From NCBI GenBank assembly GCA_021203305.1, contig JAJQBK010000051.1, forward strand, positions 22,871 to 86,870: 64,000 bases of DNA, given 5' to 3'. Position 1 is the stretch's first letter; every line of letters begins with the position of its first letter. The notes beneath the pieces were generated by a model. That model saw only the letters and a program-made list of their open reading frames with translations, searched no databases and was not told the origin of the DNA. Below are positions 17,979-26,816 of the stretch, piece by piece. Source of the DNA: Lachnospiraceae bacterium. Lineage in GTDB: Bacteria; Bacillota; Clostridia; Lachnospirales; Lachnospiraceae. The translations under genes were made by a program, and so were the position numbers.

Positions 17979-19370
17979 TCAGGCAACCTGTTTCGTTCCC
18001 ACCACAATGGTCCGCGCCCAAATTCCTTTTCTCAGCAACGCAATCCCCAGAATCGAGCGGAAGATATCCACCGACTGCACCAGAATAAACACAGGCAAAA
18101 CCGACAGAGAAGTAAAATAAATCAGACAAAACAGCAGGGGAATGCTGACCGCCCACAGAATCCCGCTGTCAAACAAAAAGGTAATGCCGGTCTTTCCTCC
18201 GGCCCGAAGGGTGAAATAAGCGCAGTTATAAAAGCCGTACACCGGCATAAACACCGCGGTCACCCGGATCAGACCGGTCGCCAGCTGCCGGACCTCCTCC
18301 TCCGTATTATAGATCCTCGGAAACAGCGGAGCCAGCAGGAATAACCCCACTCCCAAAGCAGCGCACAGCACCACCGCAAAGACGATCATCTTTCTGTCCT
18401 CATCCTTTGCCTGATCTACCTTTCCGGCTCCCAGAAGCTGCCCCAGGATAATGCCCGTGCCAGTACCCATGGCAATATAAACCACATTAAATACGTTGGA
18501 AATGGTATTGGAAATATTCAGACCAGCCACTACCTCCAATCCCCGGACAGAATAAAACTGAGTCATCACCGCCATACCGCAGCTCCACAGAGCCTCATTG
18601 ACTAACAGCGGAAGCCCCACTCTGACAGTCTGTCGGATCACGGCGCCAGGAATGTACAGGCTACGATACACACCTGCGGCAAAGGGCATTCTCACGCTGT
18701 GAGTGTGAGTCCAGATCACAATGATACTCAGCTCCACTAAACGGGAAATCACCGTGGCAACGGCCGCGCCTCTCACTCCCATCACAGGAGCGCCGAATCT
18801 TCCGAAAATCAGAATATAATTCAGCACCAGGTTGACTCCCACGGCACACACGCTGGCAATCATGGGCATCACTGTTTCCCCGGCCTCCCTTAAGGTGCTG
18901 GAATAGGTCTGCACAACGGCAAAGGGCAAAAGCCCCCAGAGCATGATCTGCAGATACTGACTGCCGTAAATCCAGGTATCCTCCAGATTCCCCGCGCTTC
19001 CCTCATGCAGATAGAGACTGATCAGCTGCCCGCCAAAGCCTCCCAGAATAACAAGCCCCAGTGCCACCATCACAGCAGCGCAAATGATCTTAAACCGAAA
19101 CACATGACGGATGCCCTCATAGTCTGCCTTCCCGTAATACTGCGCGCCCAGAATCCCGGCTCCCGCCAGGGCGCCGAAAATACAGATATTAAATACAAAA
19201 AACAGCTGATTCACAATAGCCACGCCGGACATCTGGTCTGTACCGATACGGCCCACCATGATATTATCCAGCATACCCACAAAATTGGTGACGCCGTTCT
19301 GAATCATGATTGGAAACGTCACCGTCAGTACTTTTCTGTAGAACTTTCTGTCCCCTATAAAACGGTTCAT
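17979..19370 (-). CDS. MATE family efflux transporter
   Basis: Twelve hydrophobic segments in about 463 residues, with the family N-terminal region FPIMIQNGVTNFVGMLDNIM and the repeated motif in GRIGTDQMSGVAIVNQ. The protein is an ion-driven multidrug or metabolite exporter of the DinF/NorM superfamily in the cytoplasmic membrane. No substrate can be assigned. The ATG at 19370 has AAAGGAA about 12 bases upstream; longer in-frame starts up to 19460 add a hydrophilic Arg/Tyr-rich stretch with no SD and are less likely. It is followed closely by nnrD, and 115 bases separate it from the histidine phosphatase gene upstream. Confidence 0.9.
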   Translation of the reverse strand: MNRFIGDRKFYRKVLTVTFPIMIQNGVTNFVGMLDNIMVGRIGTDQMSGVAIVNQLFFVFNICIFGALAGAGILGAQYYGKADYEGIRHVFRFKIICAAVMVALGLVILGGFGGQLISLYLHEGSAGNLEDTWIYGSQYLQIMLWGLLPFAVVQTYSSTLREAGETVMPMIASVCAVGVNLVLNYILIFGRFGAPVMGVRGAAVATVISRLVELSIIVIWTHTHSVRMPFAAGVYRSLYIPGAVIRQTVRVGLPLLVNEALWSCGMAVMTQFYSVRGLEVVAGLNISNTISNVFNVVYIAMGTGTGIILGQLLGAGKVDQAKDEDRKMIVFAVVLCAALGVGLFLLAPLFPRIYNTEEEVRQLATGLIRVTAVFMPVYGFYNCAYFTLRAGGKTGITFLFDSGILWAVSIPLLFCLIYFTSLSVLPVFILVQSVDIFRSILGIALLRKGIWARTIVVGTKQVA

Positions 19371-19484
19371 TTTAAAAACTGATTTCCTTTCATCAATCCT
19401 GTATCGCTCATAACCGTTTTTAGCAACTGATAAGAACGAACTCTGCACATGACGCAGCATGGAAAAATTGGAACATATCAGATC

Positions 19485-20213
19485 TCAGTCATGCCTTTCA
19501 TCTGTATTCGCGAAGCACTCGCAGAATCTGGCGCTCTCCGCCTCCGGCTCCCCGGCCGCGTATAAATGAGAGGTATCCCCGAAATTAGACATTCTGAAAT
19601 AAGCAATCCCCTGCCTGCGCTCCTCACTTCGAAGCACCGTCACCGAGGTGGGCGTGGCACAGGAGCCATGCCAGAAAATCATCGGGGACACATTCAGCAA
19701 ATGGGACAACAGCACGCATTCCAGCCCAAAATGGCAGAAAAAGACAATCGTGTCATTATTTGCCTGCTCCACACGATAATAAGCCCCCTCCCGTCTGTAT
19801 CCATGAGAAGCGATCAACCGGTCAAAGCTCTCTGTCACATACCGATAGCTCTCGCCCACGCCGCCCTCTTTCATAGCCTCTGTCTCCGCCCAGCGGTTTT
19901 TGTCAAAATACCGCTCCTCCGCCGTCCATTCGGCGGGCAGCCAGTCCCAGACAATATGGTTTTCTCCCTCGCTTCCCCTTCTGATACGGGGCCAGAATTC
20001 CTTAAGCCAGTCACAGGTGACGGCAGTCATTCCCTTCCGCTCCAGAGCGGGGGCGGCGGTATCCCGGGCCCGTCCCAATGGCGACACATAGGCTGCCGAA
20101 ATAGAAATCTGCTCCAGACGGTCGGCCAAAGCCGCGGCCTCCCTCCGTCCTTTTTCTGTCAATGTATCATGCTCATAATCCGGATCTCCATGCCGGATGA
20201 TTAAGATTTTCAT
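19485..20213 (-). CDS. Histidine phosphatase family protein
   Basis: Phosphoglycerate-mutase-like phosphatase. The phospho-accepting motif is IIRHGDPDYEHDTLTEKGRREA at the very N-terminus (His 8) and the second conserved His is in TIVFFCHFGLECVLL. Arg in SPLGRARDTAAP fits the substrate-binding Arg. The 242 residues include an insertion after residue ~75 (ACDWLKEFWPRIRRGSEGEN region) that is longer than in the short phosphatases of this fold. Targets range from sugar phosphates to nucleotide and phosphoprotein substrates, so no substrate is given. ATG is preceded by GGGGGAAATAA. It is followed by the MATE and nnrD genes; no functional connection is evident. Confidence 0.88.
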   Translation of the reverse strand: MKILIIRHGDPDYEHDTLTEKGRREAAALADRLEQISISAAYVSPLGRARDTAAPALERKGMTAVTCDWLKEFWPRIRRGSEGENHIVWDWLPAEWTAEERYFDKNRWAETEAMKEGGVGESYRYVTESFDRLIASHGYRREGAYYRVEQANNDTIVFFCHFGLECVLLSHLLNVSPMIFWHGSCATPTSVTVLRSEERRQGIAYFRMSNFGDTSHLYAAGEPEAESARFCECFANTDERHD

Positions 20214-20363
20214 TTATTTCCCCCACGTGGTTCCTGTTCCTTTTCCTCGTGATCCTTTCCGTGCTTATTCAGTCACCCCTCCGGGTCATTCTGTCACTTT
20301 TTCCTTATCATTTCCCCGCTTCTCTTTTCAGGAAAGCTGTCGTACATCCTGAGAATCGCCTTT

Positions 20364-21278
20364 TCAGGCTCCTTCCCTGTATTTTTTCTCCAGCTCCTCC
20401 AGATCATCATCCACATTCCTGACCAGTTCCGGCTGGGTCATTTTATGTTCTCTGCCCCTCTGCTGTAAAAACCGCCAGGCAATCATGAACGACATCTCGT
20501 CAAAGCAGGTAAAATACCTCTTATTGATCAGGCTGACCCTCTCATCAATGCTCAGCCCGTCCGGCTCACATCCATAGGCCACCGCCTCGTCCAGCGCTTC
20601 TGTACAGATTTGCTCCTGCATGACAAAGTCCGAGGAAATATTCTGAATCCGGAACACGTAAATATATACCCTGAGCCACCCCGTCGGCCCCTGAAACCAC
20701 TGCCCCACGGTATCATATTTCTGGGTCATGGCCTCCACTTCCCTCTTCCAGCCCTCAGAGACATAGGATGCCTCCGCAATCCTCTGCACCTCCGCATCAG
20801 TCAGAGTTAGGTCATATTTTCCATTAAATTCCTGAATCACCTTTTTTCGCTTGGCGATGGGACGGGCCAGAAGAGCACTCTCCACCTTAGACATCGGATT
20901 TGGCTGTGACTGGGAAAACTGTCCCCTGTTCGTCTTGTTTTCAGAGTTTTCCCTGTACCCTGCGGACGCCTGTTGGCCGCCATAAGAATGACTATACGAA
21001 GCTTTTTGATCCGCAGCGTTCCTGCGCCCCTGCTCATAGGATTCCTGCCACTCCTGCCATCTGCTTTTCTCCGACTTCTGTTTTTTCCTTGTAAAGTACC
21101 AGATCAGAAAACCAATCACCGCAATGGGGACAAAGCCCCCGGAGGAAAGCAGCCCCGCCAGAACGGAAATCCCCACATACGCCGTAATCACCTTTTTGAA
21201 AATATCGCTGCGCCTGCGGTCCTGATTCGTTCCTTTTGTAATGATGCCTATGAAAATCAGCAATATAATGATGCTCAT
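20364..21278 (-). CDS. Unrecognised membrane-anchored protein
   Basis: Not recognised. The protein has 304 residues. Two hydrophobic segments occupy about residues 1-13 and 30-60 (MSIIILLIFIGIIT; VLAGLLSSGGFVPIAVIGFL). A basic, Lys/Arg-rich linker and a Gln/Ser/Asn/Gly-rich low-complexity stretch (about 70-130) follow, then a soluble helical domain (about 130-300) with YDTVGQWFQGPTGWLRVYIY and a run of charged helices at the end. The layout (small membrane anchor, disordered linker, cytoplasmic helical domain) resembles some membrane-tethered co-chaperones, but no HPD J-domain motif is present. The SD GAGGGAAG precedes the ATG. Neighbours (phosphatase, ROK kinase) do not suggest a role. Confidence 0.75.
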   Translation of the reverse strand: MSIIILLIFIGIITKGTNQDRRRSDIFKKVITAYVGISVLAGLLSSGGFVPIAVIGFLIWYFTRKKQKSEKSRWQEWQESYEQGRRNAADQKASYSHSYGGQQASAGYRENSENKTNRGQFSQSQPNPMSKVESALLARPIAKRKKVIQEFNGKYDLTLTDAEVQRIAEASYVSEGWKREVEAMTQKYDTVGQWFQGPTGWLRVYIYVFRIQNISSDFVMQEQICTEALDEAVAYGCEPDGLSIDERVSLINKRYFTCFDEMSFMIAWRFLQQRGREHKMTQPELVRNVDDDLEELEKKYREGA

Positions 21279-21404
21279 ACCGTATCTTCCCTCATATTTC
21301 CCCTTTTGTCACATTTCTCCAAAAGCCCGCGAAACTGCCTGCCTGTTTTTCAAAACGATACCATCCGTACTGTCGCGCTTTTGTGTCTGATAGTACAGCT
21401 GAAC

Positions 21405-22307
21405 TTATCTCAGTTTTCCCGAATCCAGCAGTCCCTTCAGGGCACCGATCAGATTGGCGTCATTGCCAAACCGGCATTTCACCAGCTCCGGCCGTACACA
21501 TGGCAGCGGGAACGGAGTATCATAGGCCTTGTCCAGCTCCTCATTCAATACCTGCAAAAGCAGTGGCTGCTCGCTGATTCCGCCGCCGATGGCGACCCGA
21601 TCCACATCCAGCACCACCTGCAGATCAAAAATATAATTCGCCGTAATCCGTCCAAATCGCCGCAGTGCCTCAAGCGCGGTCTCCTCACCCCCGTTAGCCC
21701 GCTGGAAAAATTCCACGCCGTCCACCTTTTCCTCCATACCGGACATAGTCTGATATATTCCCAGAAGTCCATTGGTACTGGACATCGTACTGATCATATT
21801 GGAATACTGAAACCCCTCCACATCCTTACTCAACAGGCAAAGGCTCAGCTCCCCCGCCGCGAAATGGCTTCCCTTGATCACCTGGTTATTCATAATAATT
21901 CCGCCGCCGATGCCGGTTCCAAAAATAAACACCAGACCGTTTTTTACATCCTTCAGAGCGCCCATCCAATTCTCCGCGCTGGCTGCTGCTTTGCCGTCGT
22001 TCTCCACAGCTACAGGAAGATGATACTTCTCCTCCAGAATGGAGACAATCGGCAAATCCTTAATAAAGGCAAACGTGCCGCCGGTCCGGGTGATCCCCTT
22101 CTCACAGTCGATCTTGCCCGGCATGCTGACAGCAATGCCCTCCACGCTCCCCGCCACCGGTGCGATGATCTCATCCAGCCCCGAAAGCAGCGCCTCCAGG
22201 CTGGAGCAGTCGCTCTTCACCCTCATTCTCTCGATGATGTTGGAATTTTCATCCATAATTGCTCCCTTGATAAAGGTTCCGCCAATGTCCAGTACACAGA
22301 ATTTCAT
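21405..22307 (-). CDS. ROK family protein (sugar kinase-like), lacking the zinc motif
   Basis: Actin-like sugar kinase fold, 300 residues, of the ROK group (glucokinase, N-acetylmannosamine kinase and relatives, or ROK repressors). The phosphate motif DIGGTFIKGAI starts at residue 7, VSMPGKIDCEKGI matches the sugar-binding region, and VENDGKAAASAE and GTGIGGGIIMN fit the catalytic Asp and adenosine motifs. The usual CGCGxxGCxE zinc cluster is absent; the corresponding place reads AAGELSLCLLSKDVEGFQ. That is seen in a subset of gut bacterial ROK proteins, and a kinase function remains likely. No HTH is present, so it is not a repressor. AAGGAGAACAGG precedes the ATG. The sugar substrate is unknown. 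Confidence 0.87.
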   Translation of the reverse strand: MKFCVLDIGGTFIKGAIMDENSNIIERMRVKSDCSSLEALLSGLDEIIAPVAGSVEGIAVSMPGKIDCEKGITRTGGTFAFIKDLPIVSILEEKYHLPVAVENDGKAAASAENWMGALKDVKNGLVFIFGTGIGGGIIMNNQVIKGSHFAAGELSLCLLSKDVEGFQYSNMISTMSSTNGLLGIYQTMSGMEEKVDGVEFFQRANGGEETALEALRRFGRITANYIFDLQVVLDVDRVAIGGGISEQPLLLQVLNEELDKAYDTPFPLPCVRPELVKCRFGNDANLIGALKGLLDSGKLR

Positions 22308-22411
22308 TTTTCCTGTTCTCCTTCCAATTGTTTGTTTTATTCAATTTCCCGCTTCACCGCGGATATTCTATTGCTTTTCTCACCTGTCATCCATAGTTTC
22401 CGGCATATTTT

Positions 22412-24322
22412 TTACAGATCATTCCTGAAAACAGCATATACCGTAAATACTTCCTCTGAATCCACATAAATGCCGTCCACTCTTTGTACTTCCACTGAAA
22501 TATCGGCTGGACAAATATAATGGCTGATCCACTCCGCGGATTGATTCGAACCGCAGATATAATACAGCGTACCGCCGTCCTCAAGCTCACTGGCAAAGCT
22601 TTCTTCAATTCCGTAATAGTTCAGTTTTTCGTAGTACAGAGGACTGTTTGCCATCCATCCGCCGGCCAGCACATAGTTCTGCATTTCTGTCCTTCGATCA
22701 ATAAACATATTTTCCGGTCCCGTTCCCGCCAGAGCCTCTGTATCTGTAAAATACAGATTTTCAGGATGATCCAGGCAATAGTCCCTGTATGCCTCCCAGC
22801 GCTTATTGTTTTCCATATGAGAGTCATAGCTTTCTTCAAAGGCCAACACCGATTGGGACAGATTGAGCCACAGGCTGACAGCCCCGGAGGCAATCAGTCC
22901 TCCGCATAAAACCTCCCTGTATGAGCTTTGACTGATTTTTTCTATTTTCAGCAGACAGATGCCAACCAGAATCAGGATCACCGCAAAGGAAATCCCATGA
23001 TACACATGAGTTGCCACCCGCCCCACCCAGTACAGATAAAACCAGCAAAGGATATATCCAAAATATAGAAACGGCAGCTGTAAAACAGCCTCCATATCCC
23101 CCGCCAGCACACAGATTAAAATTGCCGCCGCGAGTACCAGAAGGATCAGGTCATCATCCGGCTCCTCCGAATCGTCCCGGATACGATTCACCACGGTGAG
23201 CAGTGTCTCCCTGATATCATCCAGAACGGACTCTCTCTCCGGCTGTGCGTATTCCGACAGCGTCTGCATCACATACGCGTTAATGTTGTCAGAAAACACA
23301 TAGTCATAGAGAAGCAGTGAGAAATAATCCTCCTGTGTCAGCCCCAGGCTTTCATACAGCTCCGTGTTCTCCCCATAATCCGGGAGTCCATAAAAATCAT
23401 ATATATCCGTCCTGTATACATTAAACGTCGAATACTCAATCCAGGTGTCCGTCGCGTAAATCATCCCCGTCAGCTTGCGGCTTCCGATGGCGATCCCTGT
23501 CATTACCGCAAAAAAGGCGCCGTACTTCAGAATAAGCTTTGCCTGTTTCCTGAAGCATTTCACAAGCCACACTATGGCCCAGCAGCCAAGCAGCACAAAA
23601 CATACAACCCACAGTTCTATAATATACTCCTGTGAAAATGCCGCCCCCCAGATCAAAAACACCGCGGCGGCCAGAAGAAGCCCCGTCTCCGTCCGCCCCG
23701 GCTTCCTGTCCCCGGTCCAGAGAACCTTGTATGCACAGACAACTCCAAGGAAAGGCAGATGCAGTAAGCCGACATTATTTCTCACAAGAATGGACAGGGT
23801 AAACAGAACCGCCGGTAAAACCATGGATTTCCACTCCGGTTTTCCATCCGGCTCCTGACGATCCAAAAGCACTAAAAAGACAGCCGTTTCCGCCAGAATC
23901 CCCGCTGTCATCGTATACTGGGAAAATACCAGCCAATAAATCAAGAGGGCATAAAATAAACAGGCAAAGGAAACGCTCCCCGCTATTCGAAGCCAGGTTC
24001 TGCCCGCTTTCTTGCAAATACATCTGCAGCACAGCCACAATGACCAGAACTGGCTTCCCGCAAGAAACAGTCCATGCCAGGGAACCGCCGGTATCAGACG
24101 ATACAGCACCACAAACAAACCGCTCAGGATTGGGGACATGTATATACAATGAATATCCGGGCTCCCGGAATATACCCCGGACAATACCGCACTTATGGTA
24201 ACATCATCATTATACGCGAGCCAGAATCCATACTGATAACCTATAATCACTATGACCACAACAGTTATAATCGTCGGAATCAGCCACAGCTCCGCTGTGT
24301 CTCTCTTATTTTCACTAATCAT
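22412..24322 (-). CDS. Large polytopic membrane protein, GT-C-like
   Basis: I do not recognise a named family. The 636 residues hold about twelve hydrophobic segments in the first ~490 positions. The first extracytoplasmic loop carries the acidic motif AYNDDVTISAVLSGVYSGSP (about residue 35), the place where GT-C glycosyltransferases carry a catalytic DD/DE. The last ~150 residues form a soluble domain ending VFTVYAVFRN. By analogy it may transfer a sugar from a polyprenyl phosphate donor outside the membrane, which is inference. It lies ~110 bases after the PTPS-related membrane protein and ~100 bases before the ROK gene. GAAGG lies about 12 bases upstream of the ATG. Confidence 0.82.
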   Translation of the reverse strand: MISENKRDTAELWLIPTIITVVVIVIIGYQYGFWLAYNDDVTISAVLSGVYSGSPDIHCIYMSPILSGLFVVLYRLIPAVPWHGLFLAGSQFWSLWLCCRCICKKAGRTWLRIAGSVSFACLFYALLIYWLVFSQYTMTAGILAETAVFLVLLDRQEPDGKPEWKSMVLPAVLFTLSILVRNNVGLLHLPFLGVVCAYKVLWTGDRKPGRTETGLLLAAAVFLIWGAAFSQEYIIELWVVCFVLLGCWAIVWLVKCFRKQAKLILKYGAFFAVMTGIAIGSRKLTGMIYATDTWIEYSTFNVYRTDIYDFYGLPDYGENTELYESLGLTQEDYFSLLLYDYVFSDNINAYVMQTLSEYAQPERESVLDDIRETLLTVVNRIRDDSEEPDDDLILLVLAAAILICVLAGDMEAVLQLPFLYFGYILCWFYLYWVGRVATHVYHGISFAVILILVGICLLKIEKISQSSYREVLCGGLIASGAVSLWLNLSQSVLAFEESYDSHMENNKRWEAYRDYCLDHPENLYFTDTEALAGTGPENMFIDRRTEMQNYVLAGGWMANSPLYYEKLNYYGIEESFASELEDGGTLYYICGSNQSAEWISHYICPADISVEVQRVDGIYVDSEEVFTVYAVFRNDL

Positions 24323-24431
24323 TCTTCAAGTGTACCTTCTATTGTCTGTTCAAAACCCTTCATCCCTGCCCCGCTGTTGCTTCATAGACAAAGGTATAAA
24401 ACGCAATATGGCTAATGGGTTCTGTCTTAAT

Positions 24432-26816
24432 TTACCCTTTATCTTCATTTATCCTTTTTCCTGGTAAGAAGAAGCATCTATGCATCCAAAGCATGTATTC
24501 AATCAATGCAAGACTCACAAGAATCGATACAGTGATTGCGCATTTCCACAGCAAAGGAAGCTGATATTCCACCGCTACCGTCCCGGAATAATTTGCCGGG
24601 ATAGACAGATATACGAGACAGCTATATCCGCGAACCCAGCCAATCATTTCCCCCGTCTCTGCATCATAGGCTGCATAATGGTCATATGCCTGCAGGGGGA
24701 TATGTATCCCCGCCACCTGATCCGTCAGATTTTCAACTGTTAACAGCCATCTGCCATTCTCATATGCATACTCCCCATGCACGATCAGCTGATCCTCCTC
24801 ATAAATCAGTCTCCTGTAGGAAAGCCAACCATCATATACCCCATTCAGCATATACTCTGAGTTACTAAGCCAAAATTTGTCATCATACAAATGATCTGCA
24901 AAACGGTACGTCTCGGAGGTTTGAAGCTGGTCTGCATAAATTTCCCCTGTATTAATCACAAGCGCCGCGCTCAAAATAAACATTGTCGGCATACGAAAAA
25001 ATATGGCAGATGCCTCCTCTCTGTCCGCTGCCGCAGCCGTGCAGAAGACGCCAAACAATGTAGCAAACGTTAGCCACCTCCAAGGGAATTGATATACAGT
25101 CAACATGGAATATACGTTCTCCGGCAACACCTCCCCCAGGTAATCATAAAACATGTAGACTGATGAGAGGAAAAGAGTCAACACGGTCATCCCCCAGCAA
25201 AGCCCCATAAATCCTGTTTTTTCTCTGTCATCTGTTTTATGATCCCGTTTTGTATACCGATAAAAACAGACAAGACACAAAAGCAGCCCTAACGTAACGG
25301 GGAAGCCTATCGATAAAGACATCTCGTCAGCCGCCGTCCCTCCTTCATCAGACCTTTGGTAATTATTGACTATAGAATTAAACAGCTGCAAAAAATAAGT
25401 TCCAGATGTCTGGATATAATTGGTCACATGGCTCACATTCATATCCATACCCATCGATGTCACCATCGGTACAATACTCGCCAAATTCACAGCCAGAGTT
25501 AAGCCCGCAGCCTTAACCAGCCCAAACAGTCTGGGAGCTTCCCATGTCTTTCTCCATAGCACAAGACACACGACAAAGATCACCATTGCGCTCATAAACA
25601 GGGACAACACGTGAGAAGAAGCAATACCTGTCATTCCGGCTATAACCGGCCAATACTTATCAATAGTAATTTTTTCTCCCTTTTTTGCTGTATAAATGTT
25701 ATAGAACCCCAGAACAACCAGTGGGAGAAAGGTCTGCGCAGTCAGCTCGCCAAACGCTGCCCGCGTAAGAATATTCGTCAGCCTGACCGCGCTGAGGGTG
25801 TACAGAGCCGCGGCCAAAAGTGCTGTGCTTCTCTTCCTGAATATCTTTAAAGCACAATAATACATGATCAGACAGGCAGCGACCGTCATGATTTCCAGAT
25901 AGAAATTATATGCGAAGGTCAGCGAAAAGCCGCAAAGATACAGCAGTGCCGGAATATACAAAAACAGTTGATTATAAAATAATGGTGCCGCATACCCATA
26001 ACCGTTTAACGCGGCCGAGTAGATGGCCGGAAAATAGTTCCCTTCAGAGATTTCCTCCGCCAGCAGTGCAATTCGGTAAGCATGAAAGCCTGTATCATGC
26101 CCCACAAATACAAAATCCGCCAGAAACGGCAAAATCCCGGCAAGGCAGATCAGCACCAGGACGCCAAGCTCTCTGGCATATTGATAACGATAGCCGGTAA
26201 ATAACAGGAAAAACAGCACATCAAAGCCGGCAAAAATCAGAAACCAGCCCAAAAAGCCCAGATATCGGTATGCACAAATTTCTGTCAGTTCAATGGAATA
26301 TACTGTAACCTCGCCCTGCCCGTAAAAATCCAGCGAAAGCTGTATGCTGCCAAGTTTCCCCGGAGAAGTGACCTGCAACGTCTGCTCCACGCAGTTCGTT
26401 CCGTCCCGGAGCAGCATGCTCTCAAACTGGCAATAATATCCCTGCTGGCCGCTCAATACATTTAAATAACTCAGGCCGACGTCAATGTCCGCCTCCTCCA
26501 TATAGTTGACCTGTGATGCGTAAGAAACCGTTATCCTGTACGCACCGGGATAGAGAGAAAACTTTTCCGTATACAGAGCGCTCTCCTCCTCCACCTCTTC
26601 CTCAGACGCCAGGCAGTAGCCGGCCTGTCCGTCCTCCCCTGTAATAATGCTGACATAAGGCGCGTCAGCGGCATACAGATTTTCCGTTGTGAACAAATAG
26701 CCGCACCTGGCGCGCAGACAATTTGCGCTCATCCAGAGCAGGATAAGCAGCTCCGCCAATAAAATCACCCGGAATATAAAATTGCTTTTGATTATTTTCC
26801 AAAAAGTATTAATCAT
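24432..26816 (-). CDS. Large polytopic membrane protein with PTPS-related (PF10131-like) core
   Basis: A ~794-residue membrane protein. An N-terminal anchor is followed by a ~160-residue beta-rich extracytoplasmic domain with signs of a carbohydrate-binding jelly roll (DVGLSYLNVLSGQQGYYCQF, TVYSIELTEI). About ten hydrophobic segments follow, then a second soluble domain and a last membrane segment. The core shows FVGHDTGFHAYRIALLAEEISEGNYFP and GYGYAAPLFYNQL, the pattern of the membrane domain called '6-pyruvoyl-tetrahydropterin synthase-related', now seen as GT-C-like. The name is historical and no pterin chemistry is implied. The start is ATG 26816 or GTG 26825; both overlap the end of the DUF6020-like gene (26809), indicating coupling. 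Confidence 0.8.
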   Translation of the reverse strand: MINTFWKIIKSNFIFRVILLAELLILLWMSANCLRARCGYLFTTENLYAADAPYVSIITGEDGQAGYCLASEEEVEEESALYTEKFSLYPGAYRITVSYASQVNYMEEADIDVGLSYLNVLSGQQGYYCQFESMLLRDGTNCVEQTLQVTSPGKLGSIQLSLDFYGQGEVTVYSIELTEICAYRYLGFLGWFLIFAGFDVLFFLLFTGYRYQYARELGVLVLICLAGILPFLADFVFVGHDTGFHAYRIALLAEEISEGNYFPAIYSAALNGYGYAAPLFYNQLFLYIPALLYLCGFSLTFAYNFYLEIMTVAACLIMYYCALKIFRKRSTALLAAALYTLSAVRLTNILTRAAFGELTAQTFLPLVVLGFYNIYTAKKGEKITIDKYWPVIAGMTGIASSHVLSLFMSAMVIFVVCLVLWRKTWEAPRLFGLVKAAGLTLAVNLASIVPMVTSMGMDMNVSHVTNYIQTSGTYFLQLFNSIVNNYQRSDEGGTAADEMSLSIGFPVTLGLLLCLVCFYRYTKRDHKTDDREKTGFMGLCWGMTVLTLFLSSVYMFYDYLGEVLPENVYSMLTVYQFPWRWLTFATLFGVFCTAAAADREEASAIFFRMPTMFILSAALVINTGEIYADQLQTSETYRFADHLYDDKFWLSNSEYMLNGVYDGWLSYRRLIYEEDQLIVHGEYAYENGRWLLTVENLTDQVAGIHIPLQAYDHYAAYDAETGEMIGWVRGYSCLVYLSIPANYSGTVAVEYQLPLLWKCAITVSILVSLALIEYMLWMHRCFFLPGKRINEDKG

